NCBI GenBank assembly: GCA_020849275.1
Contig: JADLGO010000023.1
Location: 22,611 to 86,610 of the forward strand
DNA length: 64,000 nucleotides
From: Chthonomonadales bacterium
Lineage (GTDB): Bacteria; Armatimonadota; Chthonomonadetes; Chthonomonadales; CAJBBX01
Reading direction: 5' to 3'
In this document: positions 6,893-15,139 of the stretch, piece after piece
Layout of the letters: the number at the start of each line of letters is the position of its first letter
Position numbering within the stretch: position 1 is the stretch's first letter
The notes under the pieces: model-generated
What the model was told of the DNA's origin: nothing
Databases searched by the model: none
What the model saw: only the letters and a program-made list of their open reading frames with translations
Position numbers and translations under genes: made by a program

Positions 6893-9013
6893 ATGTCAGC
6901 TGAGGTGAACCGGAGGCAGTTGCTGCAGCTGGGCGCCGCGGCGGCGGCGAGCCTTGCGGCCGGCGGAGCCGGCGCGGCGCCGCCGGGCAGCGCATCGATC
7001 ATCGAGGGCGTCGGCCACTACCAGGTGATGGACCCGCTCTTCGAGGCGGTGCGCGTGGCGCTGGCGCACCGCGGGGACACGTACCCGCCCGAGTACGTGC
7101 AGGGCATCTCGGGCTCGGCCTTCCGGATGGGCGGTGTCTGCCCATGCGCCCCAACGTCCTCCTACGCCACCTGGCCAGACGAGCTCGCGCGCACGCTTGG
7201 GTACGAGGCCGACTGGCTCAAGGGGTGGGGCCCGGGCGTCGACCAGCGCCGCCGCATGCTCGAGGTGCTGGAGCGCGTGCGCGCCGAGGTGCGCGCTGGC
7301 CGCCCGGCGCTCGTGTGGCACGCCTTCTCGAGCTATGAATGGGACGTGGTGTGCGGCTTTGACGACGCCGAGCGGCTCGTAGGGCGCGGCTCCCACGCCG
7401 GGGCCCAGGAGTACGCCGCAGCGCCCCAGGAGCGCCCGGCCGCCTGCGACATCATCCCCGGGGCGATCGTGATCGGCCGCAAGGTGGGCACGCTCGACCG
7501 CCGCCGGGCGGAGCTGGACGCGCTCGAGGAGGCGGTGCGCCACGCGCGTTCTCCTCGCGACTGCTTCCTGGCGGAGGGGGGCGATCGCGCCATCCCCTGG
7601 TGCTTCCGCGAGGGCCTGGCCTGCTATGACGCCTGGATCCGCGGTTTCCACGCCGACCCCGAGCGCGTGCCGGGGGCCGGCGACCGCTACTGCGCCGGCG
7701 TCTACGCGAGCACGCGGAGCGCCGCGCCCGCCTTCCTTCGTGAGTTGGCGGGGCGCTACCCGGCTGCGCGCGAGCACCTGGAGCGCGCCGCCGAGCGATT
7801 CGCCGAGGACGCCGCCGCGCTGCGCGAGGGCCGCGACGCGCTGCTGGAGGGCTGGGACGGCTGGAGGCAACCGGACCGACGCAAGGCGCGGCGCATGCTC
7901 GCCCTGCTGCGCCGCGCGCGTGGGGCCCACGCGGCGGCGATGCGCGAGCTGGAGGGCGCGCTGAGGATCCTGGCGCCCGAGCGCGCGCAGGCGGCGCGGC
8001 GGCCCGCGCGCGTGGAGCGCGGCGAGGGGCGGGCGGTGGTCCGCGGCATGGGCGCGCTCGAGCGGGGCCGCGGAGAGGCCTGCACCTTCGTCGGCGCGCT
8101 GGCGAGCGCGCTGAAGACCACGGAGCACCCCTATCGCTACGTCGACCTGATGGGCCTCTCTGGCCTGGCGTTCCGCGCGCGATGGTCGAACGACGACACC
8201 GCCACGAAGTGGTGTCCCTCCTGCGCGGTCGGCGAGATGCCGGACGAGATGGACGCGCTGTCCCGGCTCACAGGATGGGAGTTGCGCGTCGAGACCCATG
8301 CCAACTCCACCGCGCCGGACCCCACCCGCGCGGAACGCTTGCGCGCGGCGCTGGAGGCCGGGAGGCCCGTCCTGACCTACGCGGGCTCGACCGACGTGGC
8401 CCTGGCCTGCGGCTTCGAGGACGGGGGGCGCACCCTGCTGGTGTGGAGGTATGGCTCCGGCGACGCGCCGACACGACTCCCCGCCGAGCGGCTCGGCCCC
8501 ATGCAGGTCTACCTGGGGCGCTGGCGGCGGCCCCCCGGCCTGGCCACCGCTCTGCGCGAGGCGCTGTGCCTGGCGGTGCGCAACGCGCGGCGGGAGCGCC
8601 ACGACGGCGGCATCGCCGGCCGCGAGTACTGGTACGGCGACGCAGCGCTGGCGGCCTGGATCCGCGACCTGGAGCGCTGGGATGGGCTCGCCGAGGCGTC
8701 GCGCCAGGCGCTGCGAGGGCTGCACCGGTGGGTGCTCGGCTCGCTCTACGACGCGCGAAAGGCGGCCGTGAGCTTCCTGCGCGACTGGAGCCTGGCCACG
8801 GACGGAGCGCCGCGCGCCGCATTGACGCGGGCGGCGGACCGGTATGCCGCGGAGGTCACGCTGCTGGAGAGCGTGCTGCCGCCGCCCGGCGATGAGCCCG
8901 ACTGGGGCCTGGCGGGCCGCGCGGACGCGGTGAGCGCGCTGCGACGGACCCGGAGGATGGAGGTGGAGGCCGTTGGCGACCTCTCCCGCGCGGCGGAGGG
9001 GATGGCCGGGTAG
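6893..9013 (+). CDS. Tat-exported protein with two tandem BtrH/C39-like domains
   Basis: 706 residues from the ATG at 6893, behind GGAGGGG; an upstream ATG at 6878 lacks such a site. The N-terminus carries twin arginines (NRRQLLQLG, R7-R8) followed by an alanine-rich segment, a Tat-type signal. The mature protein repeats one domain twice, offset by about 347 residues. Copy 1 has YVQGISGSAFRM...CPC (about 69-86) and copy 2 YVDLMGLSGLAFR...WCPSC (about 416-440). Each copy later has a CYDAWIRGFH / ALAAWIRDLE segment and a helical tail. The SG-x-AFR...C pattern resembles BtrH N-terminal/papain-like C39-fold proteins, some of which move acyl groups; that link is a weak inference. Function is unknown. 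Confidence 0.65.
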   Translation: MSAEVNRRQLLQLGAAAAASLAAGGAGAAPPGSASIIEGVGHYQVMDPLFEAVRVALAHRGDTYPPEYVQGISGSAFRMGGVCPCAPTSSYATWPDELARTLGYEADWLKGWGPGVDQRRRMLEVLERVRAEVRAGRPALVWHAFSSYEWDVVCGFDDAERLVGRGSHAGAQEYAAAPQERPAACDIIPGAIVIGRKVGTLDRRRAELDALEEAVRHARSPRDCFLAEGGDRAIPWCFREGLACYDAWIRGFHADPERVPGAGDRYCAGVYASTRSAAPAFLRELAGRYPAAREHLERAAERFAEDAAALREGRDALLEGWDGWRQPDRRKARRMLALLRRARGAHAAAMRELEGALRILAPERAQAARRPARVERGEGRAVVRGMGALERGRGEACTFVGALASALKTTEHPYRYVDLMGLSGLAFRARWSNDDTATKWCPSCAVGEMPDEMDALSRLTGWELRVETHANSTAPDPTRAERLRAALEAGRPVLTYAGSTDVALACGFEDGGRTLLVWRYGSGDAPTRLPAERLGPMQVYLGRWRRPPGLATALREALCLAVRNARRERHDGGIAGREYWYGDAALAAWIRDLERWDGLAEASRQALRGLHRWVLGSLYDARKAAVSFLRDWSLATDGAPRAALTRAADRYAAEVTLLESVLPPPGDEPDWGLAGRADAVSALRRTRRMEVEAVGDLSRAAEGMAG

Positions 9014-9111
9014 GCGGCCCCGAGCCTCGCGGTGGCCAGGCCTCGGGGGCGGGCGGACCCGCCCCGCCTCGCGGCGGCGCGGGTCCGCTGATGCGCGCGG
9101 CCGCCGGCGGC
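9014..9111. terminator. Bidirectional GC hairpin between convergent genes
   Basis: GCGGACCCG at 9053-9061 pairs with CGGGTCCGC at 9080-9088. Inside, CCGCC (9064-9068) pairs with GGCGG (9073-9077) around TCGC, giving a 14-pair stem with a small internal loop. It sits between the convergent ends at 9013 and 9112 and would serve both strands. Confidence 0.6.
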
Positions 9112-10119
9112 CTACTCCTTGGCGAACGCCGCGTCGAAGGCCAGCTTCGAGGGCTCAAAGTCCAGCGTCCGCACGAAGCCGCAGGCCTCCGCGGCGCCGT
9201 GCTCCCGGTCCATGCCGCTGTCCTCCCACTCCACCGACAGCGGACCCTGGTAGTTGATCTGGTTGAGGGCGCGGACGATCTCCTCGAAGTCGATGGAGCC
9301 GCGACCCAGCGAGCGGAAGTCCCAGTAGCGGTCGCGGTTGCCGAAGTCCAGGTGGCCGCCGAAGACGCCGCTCGGCTTCGGCACGGGCGACCAGTAGACG
9401 TCCTTCATGTGCACGTGCACGATGTGGTCGGCGAACTCGTAGAGGAACTGCACGTAGTCGACCCCCTGGTAGCCCAGGTGGCTCGGGTCGTAGTTGAAGC
9501 CGAAGGCCGGGTGGTTGTCGAGCGCCTGGAGCGTCCGCCGGGCGCTGGCGATGTCGAAGGCGATCTCGGTGGGGTGCACCTCCAGGGCGAACCGGACGCC
9601 ACACTCCTGGAAGACGTCGAGGATCGGCGTCCAGCGCTCCTTGAGGAGCGCGTAACCCGCGTCGATCTGGCCGGGCACGTTCGGCGGGAACGAGTAGAGC
9701 AGATGCCAGATGGAGGAGCCGGTGAAGCCGTTGACGATCCGAACGCCCAGGTTCCTGGCGGCGCGGGCGGTCCGCTTCATCTCCTCGGCCGCGCGCGCGT
9801 TGACTCCGGCGGGATCACCGTCGCCCCAGACGGCCGGGGGCACGATGGATTGGTGCCGCTCGTCGATGCGGTCCAGCACGGCCTGCCCCACCAGGTGCGC
9901 CGCGATCGCCCACACGTTCAGGCCGCTCCGGGCCAGGATCTCGTGGCGAGAGCGGCAGTAGGCGTCGGCGTCGGGGCCGGCGGCCTGGCTCACATCGAAG
10001 TGGTCGCCCCAGCAGGCCAGCTCCAGCCCGTCGTAGCCGAACTCCCGGGCCTTTGGCGCCAGCGTGGCGAGGGGCAGGTCCGCCCACTGGCCGGTGACGA
10101 GGGTGATAGGTCGAGCCAT
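9112..10119 (-). CDS. Sugar phosphate isomerase/epimerase (AP-endonuclease-2-like TIM barrel)
   Basis: 335 residues from the ATG at 10119. It is a xylose-isomerase-like TIM barrel. Strand-end motifs include [14 protein letters not shown] near residue 30, [14 protein letters not shown] (E as metal ligand), [14 protein letters not shown] (D and H ligands), [10 protein letters not shown] (H-x-H plus KD) and [11 protein letters not shown] (final E), the set that binds a divalent metal in this family. Such enzymes isomerise or epimerise free or phosphorylated sugars and inositols. It lies 62 bp downstream of, and in the same direction as, a Gfo/Idh/MocA oxidoreductase, a pairing typical of inositol- or glycoside-type sugar catabolism. 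The exact substrate is unknown. Confidence 0.87.
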   Translation of the reverse strand: MARPITLVTGQWADLPLATLAPKAREFGYDGLELACWGDHFDVSQAAGPDADAYCRSRHEILARSGLNVWAIAAHLVGQAVLDRIDERHQSIVPPAVWGDGDPAGVNARAAEEMKRTARAARNLGVRIVNGFTGSSIWHLLYSFPPNVPGQIDAGYALLKERWTPILDVFQECGVRFALEVHPTEIAFDIASARRTLQALDNHPAFGFNYDPSHLGYQGVDYVQFLYEFADHIVHVHMKDVYWSPVPKPSGVFGGHLDFGNRDRYWDFRSLGRGSIDFEEIVRALNQINYQGPLSVEWEDSGMDREHGAAEACGFVRTLDFEPSKLAFDAAFAKE

Positions 10120-10181
10120 GTCATCGATCTCCTCTGCGGGATTCGCGCCCGCGGCGCCCGGCCCCGCCGGACGCCCGGGCG

Positions 10182-11240
10182 TCACTTGACGGCCACCGAC
10201 GCGCCGGTACGCGCCGACTCGTAGATGCCGTCCAGGATCTTCATCACGTCCTGCGCCTGCTCCACGGTGGCAAGGGGCTGTCTGCCCTGCACGATGCAGT
10301 CCACGAAGTGCGCCACCTCCGCCTCGTGGCCGTTCACCTCGGGATGCTGTGGCAGGATGTCGACGGGCTTGCCGTGGTGCTCGGTGAACACGCGCAGCGG
10401 CTCCAGCGTCGCGCCGCCCTGGGTGCCGTAGACCTCGCTGTAGAGCCGCTCCCCCGCGCAGTGCTGCGCCCACGAGGCCTCCAGCGTCAGCGTAGCGCCG
10501 TTGTCGAAGCGCACCTGCGCGGCGGCCAGGTCCTCCACATCGAACGCGCCGCCCTTCACCGGCACGCCCCAACCGCCCATGCCCTTGCCCTCCGGGCCGA
10601 ACTTGGCGTAGGTCGCGCCGAACACCGAGGCCGGCCGCGGGCTGCCCATCAGGTAGAGCGTGAGGTCCAGCGCGTGCACGCCGATGTCGATGAGCGAGCC
10701 GCCGCCGGACGTCGCCTTGCGCGTGAACCAGCCTCCCATGCCGGGGATCCCGTAGCGGCGGACCCAGCCGCACCGCGCGTAGTAGATCTCGCCAAGCTCG
10801 CCGCCCTCCGCATACCCCTTCAGCACCTGCGTGTCGCCGCGAAACCGGTTGTTCATGCCGACCATGAACAGCGCCTTCGACTTGCGCGCCGCCTCGACGA
10901 TCTTCGCCCCCTCCGCCGCGCTGGAGGCAAGCGGCTTCTCGCAGAGCACGTGGATCCCGGCGCCGAGCGCGGCAACCGCCACGGGCGCGTGCAGGGCGTT
11001 GGGTGTGCAGACGGAGAGGGCGTCCAGGCTCGCCTCGGCGATCATAGTCTCATAGTCACTGTAGACGCTGGCTACGCCGAACTCGTCGGCCACGCGGCGG
11101 GCACGGTCCGCGTCAATATCGCACAACGCCACAAGCTGGGCGTTGGGGCACTTGCCGTATCCACGCGCGTGGACGCGACCTATCCCCACGCCCACGATGC
11201 CGACACGCACGACGTCCGACTTCTTCGATCTTCTGGCCAA
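10182..11240 (-). CDS. Gfo/Idh/MocA family oxidoreductase
   Basis: 352 residues. The start is TTG at 11240, eight bases after GAGGAG. The N-terminal Rossmann fold has [18 protein letters not shown] (NAD(P) loop). [16 protein letters not shown] and HVLCEKPLA follow, the latter supplying the conserved lysine of the EKP motif. The C-terminal half has [21 protein letters not shown], which contributes the catalytic aspartate/histidine. Family members use NAD(P) to oxidise or reduce a hydroxyl of sugars, inositols or their derivatives. It is probably co-transcribed with the TIM-barrel isomerase downstream. No signal peptide, so cytoplasmic. Confidence 0.92.
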   Translation of the reverse strand: MARRSKKSDVVRVGIVGVGIGRVHARGYGKCPNAQLVALCDIDADRARRVADEFGVASVYSDYETMIAEASLDALSVCTPNALHAPVAVAALGAGIHVLCEKPLASSAAEGAKIVEAARKSKALFMVGMNNRFRGDTQVLKGYAEGGELGEIYYARCGWVRRYGIPGMGGWFTRKATSGGGSLIDIGVHALDLTLYLMGSPRPASVFGATYAKFGPEGKGMGGWGVPVKGGAFDVEDLAAAQVRFDNGATLTLEASWAQHCAGERLYSEVYGTQGGATLEPLRVFTEHHGKPVDILPQHPEVNGHEAEVAHFVDCIVQGRQPLATVEQAQDVMKILDGIYESARTGASVAVK

Positions 11241-11388
11241 GGCGGATCTCCTCTAGCGGCCTGAGTGGGGGCTCGGCGGGCAGACAATGGGCGGGGGCAC
11301 CCGCACCCGATCGGGGAGGCCGCCGCCGCTCCAGCGCCCATTCTATCACACCGCCCGCCGGCTGTACAGGGGCGCGGCGCTCGCCGGA

Positions 11389-12324
11389 TCAGCCACGCAG
11401 CTTCTCGTGGACCTCCCACAGTGAGGGCCGGCGCAGGTAGACCGCGCGGATGCCGCCCGCCGGGTGGCGGAAGAGGTGCGCGGCGGTCGCCACGCCGTCC
11501 GCGGCCGAGAAGCGCAGCCCCTCGCCCGTCTCCATGATCTCCACGTCGAAGATGCCGCGCAGCGTGCGCTGGACCGCCTCCGGGTCGGCGGCCTCCACAC
11601 ACATGCGCTCCGGAGCATGACGCGCCAGCAGCTCGGACGGCGGGGCGAGGGCCAGCGCGTGGCCCCGCGCGAGCATGAGCACGCGGTCGGCGCGCTCGGC
11701 CTCCGCACTGCTCGTGGTGGCGTGCACCACCGCCATGCCCTCGCGCTCGCGGCAAGCGTCCAGGTAGGCGAACAGGCGGGCGGTAACCGGCTCCGGCAGG
11801 CGGGCGGTGAGGTTGTCGAGCAACACGAGCGAGGGACGGTGCACGATGGCGGCGGCCAGCGTAAGGGCATCTTGCGCGCCCCGGCTCAGCTCATGCACGT
11901 GGCGGTCGCGGTCGCGGTAGAGGTCGAGCGCCTCGAGCGCGTCGGCGAGCCAGCGCCGCCGGTGCACGGTGGGAACGTCGCTGCGCGCGAGTTGGAGCCC
12001 GAGCTTCTGCCGCACCGTGAGCAGGCGTGACAGGCGGTTCTCCTCGGCGGCGTAGCCCACCGCGCGCGCGGCGGAGCGCCGCGGCGAGCGGACGTAGACC
12101 TCGCCGGCCTCGGGCTCCTGCCTGCCGGCGAGCAGGCGCAGCACGGTCGTCTTGCCGCTTCCGGAGGGGCCGAAGAGCGCGAGCCACTCGCCGCGCGAGA
12201 CGGCGAGGGACAGGTCCGCCACGCCGCCTCCTCGGCGGTAGCGCGCGGTGACGTCGCGCAGCTCCGCCACCAGGTCGGCGGGCCGCGGGTCGGCCTCGGA
12301 CTGCGCGCGCGGTCGGCGGCTCAT
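11389..12324 (-). CDS. ABC transporter ATP-binding protein with degenerate catalytic motifs
   Basis: 311 residues from the ATG at 12324. Walker A is intact (GPSGSGKT, 52-59), but other motifs deviate. The Q-loop region reads AAEENRLSRLLTV, with Glu where Gln is usual. The signature is LSRGAQ (146-151) instead of LSGGQ. Walker B is SLVLLDN, with Asn171 replacing the catalytic Glu. The switch-His region reads VVHATTSSAEAERADRV, with Thr at the usual His place. A C-terminal domain of about 90 residues follows. The subunit should bind ATP but may hydrolyse it poorly, as in the inactive half of an asymmetric pair. No permease lies beside it; the ABC-2-like protein at 5134-6795 is the nearest candidate partner. 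Confidence 0.8.
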   Translation of the reverse strand: MSRRPRAQSEADPRPADLVAELRDVTARYRRGGGVADLSLAVSRGEWLALFGPSGSGKTTVLRLLAGRQEPEAGEVYVRSPRRSAARAVGYAAEENRLSRLLTVRQKLGLQLARSDVPTVHRRRWLADALEALDLYRDRDRHVHELSRGAQDALTLAAAIVHRPSLVLLDNLTARLPEPVTARLFAYLDACREREGMAVVHATTSSAEAERADRVLMLARGHALALAPPSELLARHAPERMCVEAADPEAVQRTLRGIFDVEIMETGEGLRFSAADGVATAAHLFRHPAGGIRAVYLRRPSLWEVHEKLRG

Positions 12325-12486
12325 GCGTTCGTCCGTATCTCCCGGAGCGGCGCGAAGCCGACCGGGGCCGTGGGAGGCACCGGGCGCGACAGCCTGCTGG
12401 GGCCGGCGCCCCTCCCTCGGCGCCGCCATACTGCCGTGCGTCGGGCGGCGCGGCAAGGGGCCGGTCGCGGGCCCGGCGACCCGGCG

Positions 12487-13242
12487 CTACACGCGCCCGC
12501 CGTTCACCCGCACCACCTGCCCCGTCACAAAACCCGCCAGGTCGCTGACGAGCAGCAGCACGGCCCCCGCCACGTCCTCCGGCGTGCCGACCCGGCGCAG
12601 CGCCGTCTCCGCCACGATCCGCCGCTGCCCGTCCGAGAGATGCTCGTAGCCGACCGGCGTCGTCGCCGTGTGGCCCGGCGAGACAACGTTGACGCGCACG
12701 CCCTCGGGGCCCCACTCCTGCGCCAGCACGCGGGCCAGGTGATTCACGGCGGCCTTGCTCGCGCCGTAGGCGCCGAGCCCCGCGATAGGGTCATGGCCGG
12801 CGCCGGAGGAAACGAAGACGACGCTGCCGCCCCGGCGCATCGCGCCGTGGACCGCCTGAGCCACGTAGACGTGGCCGTGCACATTGACGTCGAACGGACG
12901 CCTCCAGTCGGTCGGGGCGGCCTGCGCGATCGGGCCGGAGGAGCCCGCCGCCGCGTCCAGCACGAGCACATCCAGCCCGTCGCCAAGGCGCTTCAGGGCG
13001 GAGGCGCACGCCCGACTGGCCTCCTCCGGCACGGCAATGTCGGCGCGCACGGCGAAGTGGCCTCCGGGCCCCACGCTGCTCAGGACCTCCTCCGCCTCGC
13101 GAGCGGCGTCGTCGTCGACGCAATACATCATCGCCACGCGCGCGCCGGCCTCCGCCAGCCGCCGCGAGATGGCCCGCCCGATTCCGCGCGTGCCTCCCGT
13201 CACCAGCGCGCTCCGGCCGGTAAGGTCGATGGTCACGGCCAC
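12487..13242 (-). CDS. Short-chain dehydrogenase/reductase (SDR)
   Basis: 251 residues, classical SDR length. The start is GTG at 13242, seven bases after GAGGAGG, overlapping the upstream deacetylase-like gene by ten bases; a second in-frame GTG at 13236 is possible. It has the TGGTRGIG cofactor loop, DAAAGSSG in the NNAG position, VFVSSGAG with the catalytic serine, YGASK with Tyr/Lys, and the SPGHTATTP and FVTGQVVRVNGGRV tail typical of FabG-like reductases. It probably oxidises or reduces a carbonyl/alcohol using NAD(P). Coupling to the NodB-like gene suggests a shared pathway, but the substrate cannot be read from sequence. Only Ala, not Asn, fills the NNAG second position. Confidence 0.88.
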   Translation of the reverse strand: MAVTIDLTGRSALVTGGTRGIGRAISRRLAEAGARVAMMYCVDDDAAREAEEVLSSVGPGGHFAVRADIAVPEEASRACASALKRLGDGLDVLVLDAAAGSSGPIAQAAPTDWRRPFDVNVHGHVYVAQAVHGAMRRGGSVVFVSSGAGHDPIAGLGAYGASKAAVNHLARVLAQEWGPEGVRVNVVSPGHTATTPVGYEHLSDGQRRIVAETALRRVGTPEDVAGAVLLLVSDLAGFVTGQVVRVNGGRV

Positions 13243-14639
13243 GTCGGCGCCTCCTCGCGCGGGCAGGCCGGCTTCAACGTCCAGCACTGCAAGCGCGTCT
13301 GTTCCAGCAGGCCACTCAGGTCCATGCTCCTCGGGTGGATCACCCAGCCCGGGATCATGCGCGCCACGCAGTCGGCCACGGCCTCGGCCTCCGGCGGCCA
13401 GGGCGCGTCGGCCGGAGTCGCGACCTCCGGATGGCCCGCGAGCAGGCCGGCAAGCGCCACGAAGAGCGTCCCGATCCCCACCGCCTGCCCCTCGATGGCG
13501 ACCGACGGGGGCAGCCATCCGTCGCTCGCCGCGTGCAGGAGCTCCGCGGCGGCCGCCTGGAGGGTCGGCTGCGCGAAGCGCGTGCGCGCGGAGGCCGGCG
13601 GCCGGCGCAGCGGCCCGTACGCGAAGGGACGGGTATATGCCGCCGCCGGGCGCGCCGCCGCCTCGGCGAACATGAGCAGCAACTCGGCGGCGGAGAAGTG
13701 CTCCGTGAACAGCACCGCGCCGCGCTCGGCGGCCGCCCGCGCGGCCTCAAGGAGCTCGGCGTGCGCCGCGAAGGGGCGCTGACCGTCGAACCGCCGCACG
13801 AGCGCGCTCCATGGCACGATCTCCAGCCGCTCGTCGCGGGACAGCCAGGCGCAAAGGCGGGCGTAGTTGCGGCGCATCGTCGGCAGGCGAGAGGGGTCGT
13901 GCAGCGGCGCCGGCCGCCACTCGGCGCGGGGCGGGTTGGCGCCGTACGCGAAGTTCACCGCGTCCCAGAAGGCCTCGTGCACCACGCGCGTCGGGTGGCC
14001 AAGGAACAGGCAGAGCCATTCGGCGCCCCGGCGCTCCTGGCGCGCCCGAGCTTCGATGGCGGCGTCCGCCTCCGCGAGCCGCTGCTCGAACAGCGCGTCG
14101 TCCGCCAGACTCTGATCGAAGCCGCCCACGCCGTCGTCGCAGAAGCCCAGACACCCGGCATACCAGCAGACGTTGTGTCCCGGCAGACGGACGGGGCTGT
14201 AGGCGTAGGCGCGGCCCATGCGGCCCATCACGCCCATCACGGAGGGCGCCCAGCTCGACCCGGTGCGTCCCCACCCCACGAGCGGGCGTCCGAGGACCCG
14301 TTCCGCGGCACCCCATCCCTCGCTGTCCCACTCCCAGAGCGCGTCCATGCCGTCGCGGAAGTCGCGATCCAGGCAGAGCTCGGTGGTCGTGGGGTGCAGG
14401 GAGTGCCAGGTGGAGTGAAAGCCGAGGTCGTGGCGCTTCAGCGCCTCGACCACGTCGCGGCGGCCGCGCGCTTCCCACAGCCGGGCCAGCTCGCCCATCA
14501 CCATGAAGCTGCCGATCAGCCCGTGCGCCGCCAGGATCTCGGCCATCCAGAGCGCGGCGTCATCGGCCTCTGGCGCCACGATGTCCTCCACGTCGAGGCA
14601 GAGGACGGCCGGGATGCGGCCGCGGCCCGATGTCGTCAT
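13233..14639 (-). CDS. NodB/polysaccharide-deacetylase-fold protein
   Basis: 468 residues. The first 250 look like a polysaccharide-deacetylase barrel: AVLCLDVEDIV supplies the Asp-Asp pair, LIGSFMVMGELARLW is the usual second strand, and LGFHSTWHSLH the H-x3-H metal site. A later GHPTRVVHEAFWDAVNF stretch resembles the His-containing final motif. The C-terminal 200 residues (from about 300) are helical, with no domain I recognise. There is no signal peptide, so it may act in the cytoplasm on a small N-acetyl substrate or have lost deacetylase activity. Its stop overlaps the SDR start. The call rests on the D-D and H-x3-H motifs. Confidence 0.72.
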   Translation of the reverse strand: MTTSGRGRIPAVLCLDVEDIVAPEADDAALWMAEILAAHGLIGSFMVMGELARLWEARGRRDVVEALKRHDLGFHSTWHSLHPTTTELCLDRDFRDGMDALWEWDSEGWGAAERVLGRPLVGWGRTGSSWAPSVMGVMGRMGRAYAYSPVRLPGHNVCWYAGCLGFCDDGVGGFDQSLADDALFEQRLAEADAAIEARARQERRGAEWLCLFLGHPTRVVHEAFWDAVNFAYGANPPRAEWRPAPLHDPSRLPTMRRNYARLCAWLSRDERLEIVPWSALVRRFDGQRPFAAHAELLEAARAAAERGAVLFTEHFSAAELLLMFAEAAARPAAAYTRPFAYGPLRRPPASARTRFAQPTLQAAAAELLHAASDGWLPPSVAIEGQAVGIGTLFVALAGLLAGHPEVATPADAPWPPEAEAVADCVARMIPGWVIHPRSMDLSGLLEQTRLQCWTLKPACPREEAPTWP

Positions 14640-14788
14640 GCGCGGTGCCCTCCGCGGAGCAGATGCGACCTCGTTTCGCGCTCGGGCGCGCGCCTTCCTC
14701 CGGCCGCAACCGCGCGCCAGGTGTGCGCGCCAGGTGTTTGCGCCAGGGCCGCGTGCCGGCGCGCAGGCGCAGGGGAGGCGAACCCTCG

Positions 14789-15139
14789 ATGGCGCGATCG
14801 TACATGGCCGAGAGCCCGGGCGCTCTGGCGAGAAGCAGCACAGCGCCGCAGCGCGTGCTCGTCACCGGCGCGGCGGGCTACATCGGCTCCTACTTCGCGG
14901 AGCACGCCGCTGCCCACCACGACCTGCGCCTGGGCGAGACGGTGGGCGCACGCAGTCTGAGCGACGGCGGGCAGCAGTCTGGCCTGCCAGAGGAACTCGG
15001 ACCGCCCCGGCAGGGGTGCCACCCGTCGGAGCAGGCTCCGCCTGGCGCGCCGGGTCACTGCCTCCTGCCGTCGACCTCCACCGCGACCTCGTTGTCCGTG
15101 ATACGCCGCAGCACCACGGTGTGCTCACCGAACCGGTAG
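14789..15139 (+). pseudogene. Truncated NAD-dependent epimerase/dehydratase remnant
   Basis: An ATG at 14789 follows GGGGAGG. After a 25-residue lead, the frame reads RVLVTGAAGYIGSYFAEHAAAHHDLRL, the unmistakable first beta-alpha-beta unit (G-x2-G-x2-G) of extended SDR sugar-nucleotide epimerases. Homology stops about 45 residues later and the frame runs into low-complexity, arginine/proline-rich sequence. It ends at 15139, antisense to the 3' end of the neighbouring gene. Intact relatives have about 300 residues, so roughly 85 percent of the gene is gone. This is the only plus-strand gene trace between two long minus-strand genes. Confidence 0.7.
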
